Position numbers and translations under genes: made by a program
The notes under the pieces: generated by a model
Told to the model about the DNA's origin: nothing
Databases searched by the model: none
The model's input: only the letters and a program-made list of their open reading frames with translations
In this document: positions 58,713 through 64,000 of the stretch, piece by piece
Position numbering within the stretch: the first letter of the stretch is position 1
How the letters are laid out: each line of letters opens with the position of its first letter
Source of the DNA: Liolophura sinensis
Lineage: Eukaryota > Mollusca > Polyplacophora > Chitonida > Chitonidae
Reading direction: 5' to 3'
DNA: 64,000 nucleotides
NCBI RefSeq assembly: GCF_032854445.1
Contig: NC_088307.1
Span: 17,682,017-17,746,016 of the forward strand

Positions 58713-61700
58713 CAACATTACGACATACACTGTTCATTCGTTTTGTATAATTTTTATTCTAGAATCCATTTGGTTCACAACTGAGTTTGGCATAAATTAA
58801 AGCAAAATCTATATTTCGGCCATTATGTTTGTGCCATCACCAGAAAGGTACGGACAATAAGGAATATATTTCCTTTTTCCTTTTAAATTTTTTATTTAAA
58901 ACTCAAAAATATGTAAAGTGTATCCATTCTTGGAGGTACCTATCTTCTGCTCAAGTATTTTGTTTCATATTTTTATAACTATTATTTGCATGAATCGACT
59001 TCTAAAATCGTGTCAAACGAAAGATAAAAAGAACTGTTTTTGTCTCTCTCCTTTCTGTGAGTTTCTAGTAAGCAGAAAGGCTGGAAAACGGGCATTTTGA
59101 AAAAGAGAAATAAAGCGCAGAACTAGGAAACGATTTTGACTTGAACTTTTTTTCATTCACTTTAATTTACTATTTTTATAATTCTGTAAAACGTGTTTTT
59201 CTCATCAAATCGTCCTAGGAAATCTTGACAGACAATACAAGAATTTTCTTTCTGTCACTAAGAGTTTTCTCTCCATTAAAAAAGAAGCCTATGTCTGTTC
59301 GTCATTGAATCGACAGTGACGATGACAAGTGTACCAAACAAGCCGGAGGTTAGCGAACTGGGATCTATCAAATAATCGGATAATGAGAATTATCACCTCT
59401 GAGTAGATTAGCGTCCATGGCACGACAGGCCACGTACGCATATTAAACGATTTCCGAAGTGCGCCAATGACGGCACGGTGGGTGCTATTAACACATGATT
59501 GCGTGTGAGTCATAAGTCGATTTGGTGTTCAGTTAAGACGCGTAGGTGATAATCCTTGCAATTTAGGTACGGATGAAGACATTACCATGCGCTAATGAGC
59601 AAAAAGACCAATCCCTCCGCACCGAGATAAGGCCTTAGCTAACAATAGTCCACATAAAGACTATACCGGTTTCAACCTTTATCTTTTTTTTCTTGTTCAT
59701 GAACGTGTGAGATTAAAATAAGTGTTCTTCCATGTATTTTTCTATATTGCTAAATACAAGGTTTATTTTATTGGTGGATAAGTGAATACTGTATCATGCA
59801 ATCCTCGTATACAGGTGGCACGACTATAGGTTCAGAAGGACAGTGTGCATCGAGTGATACATTACACGAGTATTAAACCTGACAATTGCCAAATTTCATT
59901 AAAGGGCAATTCTGAAGTGGGAAAAGTTTTGAAAGGAGAAATTTCAGCTGCTAGCTGGGTTTTGAATCCCCCACTTTACATGTACGTCTCTGCACACGGC
60001 ATACACATGCGCAGTCTCACCATGTAACAGTTTAACTCGCTCCACCCTTTTTTAAGCGCGTTTGCTCGCCACTACGATGCCATCACCTGGATACTTAACA
60101 CGTATTGACATTGGAGTTGATAATACCTCCCCAAACCATACACAGACACACGCAAACTTCTCATCAAACCTTTGTTCCGGTTTTATCTTCATGTCATTGC
60201 GTACCTGTGAGATTACTTGTTTTATGATCAAGGTCGATTGAACCAGTCGATGAGGTCAGGTCAACCAAATTGCGTTTGCCAATAAAGCATGAAACTGAAC
60301 AAAAAAGAAAAAAATAATTTAAAAAAAATCCGGAGGCTCTGGGGGTCAAGAACTAACGTTTTTGAATATGTCTTCGTTTGCTTTCTTGGGTGCTTGTCAA
60401 AACGCGGTTCCCCGGGGCTTTAAGTTTTTGTTTCCGAATGTATGTGTTCATTTACCTTGTCAGGGCATTGTCTGGGAGCGGTGATTATATTCCAACCCAA
60501 AGCTTCCATCGGTGATACAAACATCAAGGAAATTTTAATGACTTCTCCGTGAAACATCAATCAATGAAATGAATTCACTTGAGAAATGATTTTTTCTTCC
60601 GCACATGTCTGTGTCATAGAGATTTTTTTCATATTCACAAGGCTTGGTTTCGCACGCCTCTCCGTGTGACAATGACATGTTGGGAAATAAATTATTTTTT
60701 CACCATTTTCTCAGTTGACGATTGGTAGACGAATGTCAGACTTGAGGCTTATATTCACCAAAAAGCAAACGTCGATATTCCAATAGAAATCGTAATTTAA
60801 CAAACTGCAACATGGAGTGGACGATTGAAGAGGGGCACTTTTTATGGACATTTGACCCACTTTTCAGAACTTTCGCACGCAGTAAGGCCTGAAGTGCACT
60901 TTGATTACACCAATGAAGCGTGAATCGTGGACTGGAAAATCGAACTCCATCACAACAGATTTGCTTTGCATTTTGTAAAGTGTTAAATTTCGAATCCTTT
61001 CTGCAGTGTTAGCCTAACATAATAAATGCTTTTATACGTCCTCTTGTTTAAATGTTGGATTTAACACTATTGCAGTTATAAGTTAACTGTTACCGTATAA
61101 AACTAAAATATTATTTTGTGCGACCGCCCAGTAATAGTTAAAGTACTGCCAATGTGGCGTCCAACGTCAATCATTCGTTCTCGCTAATGACTTGTAAATA
61201 TAATAAAACATGGCCAAATCCAAGGTTAAATGCACATCAACAAATCTCTATGGCTTACGGCCTTAATTATCCGAAATGTTATAGTCATATCACGGGGATT
61301 AATGCCCTCGAAAAAGGCTACATGCAAGATCACAGAATCACGAAATCACATTGCTACATTAGATTTCATTAACCCCTTTCTGCTTGGGGTTCATTAAAGC
61401 GATGGCAATCGGAGCCTGTTTAACGTCACATTGGACACGTGATCTTCGTCTGCACATGTGTACATGAAACTTTCACTGTTCTCAAATCATCATGGCAAGA
61501 GGCCGTATTCCCCCTGGTTACGTGTGACTATGAGCCAATTACCACTCTGTGGACGCTGCCCTGGTTTTACTCACTGTGCTGTGAATCTTTCATCATATTG
61601 ACACCTGAGACCCCTGATGTGTTTAATGTGTTTTGATATTGAGATGTATCCCTTTTCACTAATAAATGGACTTTTGAATGATTTGTCACGTGACAGAAAC

Positions 61701-62640
61701 AAAGTAAGATTATCGTTGTTAGACCTAAGTATCGTCTTCATTGACAGCCAATGGGCTTTCGTTACGTACAAATGTTATCATCATTTGATGTATTTTAGAA
61801 TACTAAAAACAATGTCAACTGCACAAGTCAGGGGGATCAACTGCGTAATTCTCGAAGTAGTATGTAATCTATGGGTGGCCCTGTTTTGTAATATGCTCAG
61901 TTTGTAAACCTTAGTCTACACTGTTCGACATTGCCCTAACAATGATGATTTCTGCGCAGTAGAGTAGCGTAGTACTTATGTATTGCAACGAAACAAGGTT
62001 CTACCGTCTATGGACAGTTACTTCACAATCAAATTATTATACAATTTTGAAAACTTAATTTTAATCATGTGACTGATCAACCTAAATCTGTACTCCAAAA
62101 AACTTTCACAGTATCAGCAACTACGTACCGTCATCTGTTTCAAATTTTATCCATTATATATCCACCTGTAAATTTAATTTAATCCTTAGAACTTTAAATC
62201 GTGTTCATTAGCTGCGGAAATCACTTTAGAATCAGTTATGAAGTTTACACAAACCTCATAGCTAGGCAATGCTTGACAAAATTCGAAACATAGCGCGTTG
62301 AAATCCCTAGCTATCTACTCTTCCTGTTTAAATCGGCTCGTTGGCATAGAATGAGTTACCGCGTGTGTTAATACGTCGTTTACCTATAGCTTTGCAGTAC
62401 GCCAACACTTTCACGTATGACAGGAGAGAGTGTGTGGCTTTTTATTAAGGGAGGAGAATTTCCGCCCGCGGCTTCTGGAAACACCGACTCAAGCAAACGC
62501 AAACAATTCTCATGGGAGGAATCTGATCACGGAACTTCACAAGCTTTGTAGCCATTGCCCAGTGAGTCGATAGGCCCGCAATGGCGTGGCTTTGCAATGC
62601 TCTTCTGGTGGAAAAAAACCGGCACCCAGCCATAAACTAA
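58713..62640. other. Intergenic stretch
   Basis: No gene, SINE or long repeat recognised. 61490-61575 (CCCCCTGGTTACGTGTGACT, ACTCTGTGGACGCTGCCCTG) is a fold-back family arm. The rest is AT-rich unique-looking sequence. Confidence 0.45.
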
Positions 62641-62699
62641 CAGGCTGTTATATAGTAGAGTGTACATATACACACCGATATTTACCATTATATATATAT

Positions 62700-63218
62700 A
62701 TGTATATTGCTACCATCGGTTTATTGACCGCGCTTGCGCGCTAAAGCCTAAAGGAGTAACTAATTTGCATACAGGTATCGGGAGGTGTGTTTCGGCCGGC
62801 CAGAGCTTCGCAGTGTGCGGGAAATAGCGTGTGGGCAGAGACCGCGTGCCGATCACGTCATGGTATAACTGGTGCCAATATAGGTAACTGGAAGTTGCTA
62901 CGTGGAAGCATTGCTAACAAGCCAAGCGAGCCTTTAGACGTGTGGGGCGGGATTTCACTTGACAGTGACTGAGAGATCCAAGGACATAGAGAGAGCGGGT
63001 GAGAGAGAGAAAGCGTAGGGGACAGACAAGGGGAGCGAAGTCATTTAGTGCTGCGCCAGGCCGCGATCATACCAGTGCGTGAATAACGGAAGAGTGGCTG
63101 GAAACATTTGAGACTAGGACAACCGTGCATTCATAAGCACTTACTTCTTACTCGAAAGCGAGCACCGGGACAAATATCAAAGCAACCATACAGGAACTTT
63201 TGTGGTTCTACACTTAAG
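62700..63218 (+). promoter_or_regulatory. GC-richer promoter-like block with possible 5' UTR exon
   Basis: Local composition changes sharply to GC-rich. An NRF1-like GCGCTTGCGCGC occurs at 62730-62741, GGCCGGCC at 62794-62801 and a CRE-like ATCACGTCA at 62853-62861, followed by purine-rich GAGAGAG-type sequence at 62980-63040. A donor-like TTAAG|GTCAGT lies at 63218/63219. Short frames inside are unrecognised. It may be the start of a gene running off the right edge. Confidence 0.3.
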
Positions 63219-64000
63219 GTCAGTTTCATCCTTTGTTTTCTCTTCGGTTTTAATTCTGTGGGTTGTATTTTTTCTTTCAGTTTTGGGGGGTATGAAGTAT
63301 TTAGAACTGAATATCTCATGTCGCCCATACGTACTGAATACTTCAGTTATGCATAGCGTTGACACGAAAGTATCGAATACCGGTATTGTCTTAATAAATC
63401 ATTATACATGCATCTTGCACTGAGTATTTAATATCTCGTATTCATACTACATGCATCCAGGAGACCTAGATAACAGTGAACATGAAAATTTTGCATCTAA
63501 ACTGATTGGAAAACGCCAAATCGTGAAACTCTCTATCTTTCTCACCCTCTGTCATTGTCTTACTTCTTCTCACCGGTGCATTGTTCAGTTTAATGTGGGG
63601 TAACATACGCACCGATGTGAAGATTTCGTATAGCCAAATATGTCACCTCGATCTTACCCTCGTCGTGATTACGTTTACTATTAGCCTTTGATGCCAATTG
63701 TTTTCGTAAATTGTCACATATTATAAATCGTAGAATGGAATAAGTCGTAGATGTATATCAAGTCGTAGAGTTATAGTCTCTCACTGCAATTCGATTCAAA
63801 GTAAAAAAAAAGTACATTTATATAGTGTATTAAACAAAATTATCTGTTGACTCGTTGTCTATACATAAAAATCGATGAGTTCTCGACAAGTTTTGATGTT
63901 AATTTGTGCATGCGATTTCTCCTCTTCAATGTGAACAAAAGGTACATTTTGTGCAAATGCTGGAAAACCCATCAAGGAGAAGTGTTATACAGAATGCGTT
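63219..64000. other. Right edge, unrecognised
   Basis: AT-rich, with no exon, SINE or repeat recognised. It would be the first intron if the preceding block is a promoter and first exon. Confidence 0.35.

Overview
The window looks like nuclear DNA of a lophotrochozoan animal, most likely a mollusc. Genes are split by GT-AG introns, intergenic DNA is long and AT-rich, and the two recognisable proteins are animal families. Two families of tRNA-derived SINEs dominate; their 3' ends (a tail with GAGTACGGCGTAAAAC and AAATA repeats, and a tail with GTACGACGTTAAACCCC and CACT repeats) are of a kind I associate with molluscan genomes. The species cannot be named from the sequence.

Layout. 1-9843: the 3' half of an endophilin-B (SH3GLB) gene on the + strand, three exons at 2228-2328, 5851-6082 and 9736-9843, followed by a 3' UTR that runs into a degenerate tandem repeat. 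9.9-18.7 kb: intergenic, with SINEs and palindromic MITE-like elements, one carrying a SINE inside it with a 13-bp target duplication. 18784-23068: a complete three-exon microsomal glutathione S-transferase 1 gene (MGST1, MAPEG family, 154 aa) on the + strand, with minisatellites in both introns. 23-26.8 kb: retroelement and fold-back relics.

26841-41550 is a direct tandem duplication with a unit of about 6.6 kb. Copy A (26841-34934) carries a 1530-bp Tc1-like transposon that copy B (34935-41550) lacks; copy B keeps the intact TA target. Copy B carries a SINE with an 11-bp target duplication that copy A lacks. A 92-bp satellite, poly-G runs and SINE tails have changed length between the copies.

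41.5-64 kb: a palindromic MITE beside the duplication edge; a compact promoter-like block at 42738-42979 (E-box, ETS, CARE-like, CCAAT, inverted nuclear-receptor half sites, TATA) with a possible first exon; two decayed reverse transcriptase relics at 46.6-48.7 kb whose 3' ends explain several other dispersed repeats; a 34-bp minisatellite at 50 kb; a higher-order repeat at 58 kb; and a second, weaker promoter-like block at 62.7-63.2 kb. No other protein gene could be recognised to the right of MGST1.

SH3GLB and MGST1 are ordinary housekeeping genes and nothing suggests that they act together. The interesting content is the record of nested and reciprocal mobile-element insertions. I found no clear new multi-gene system.
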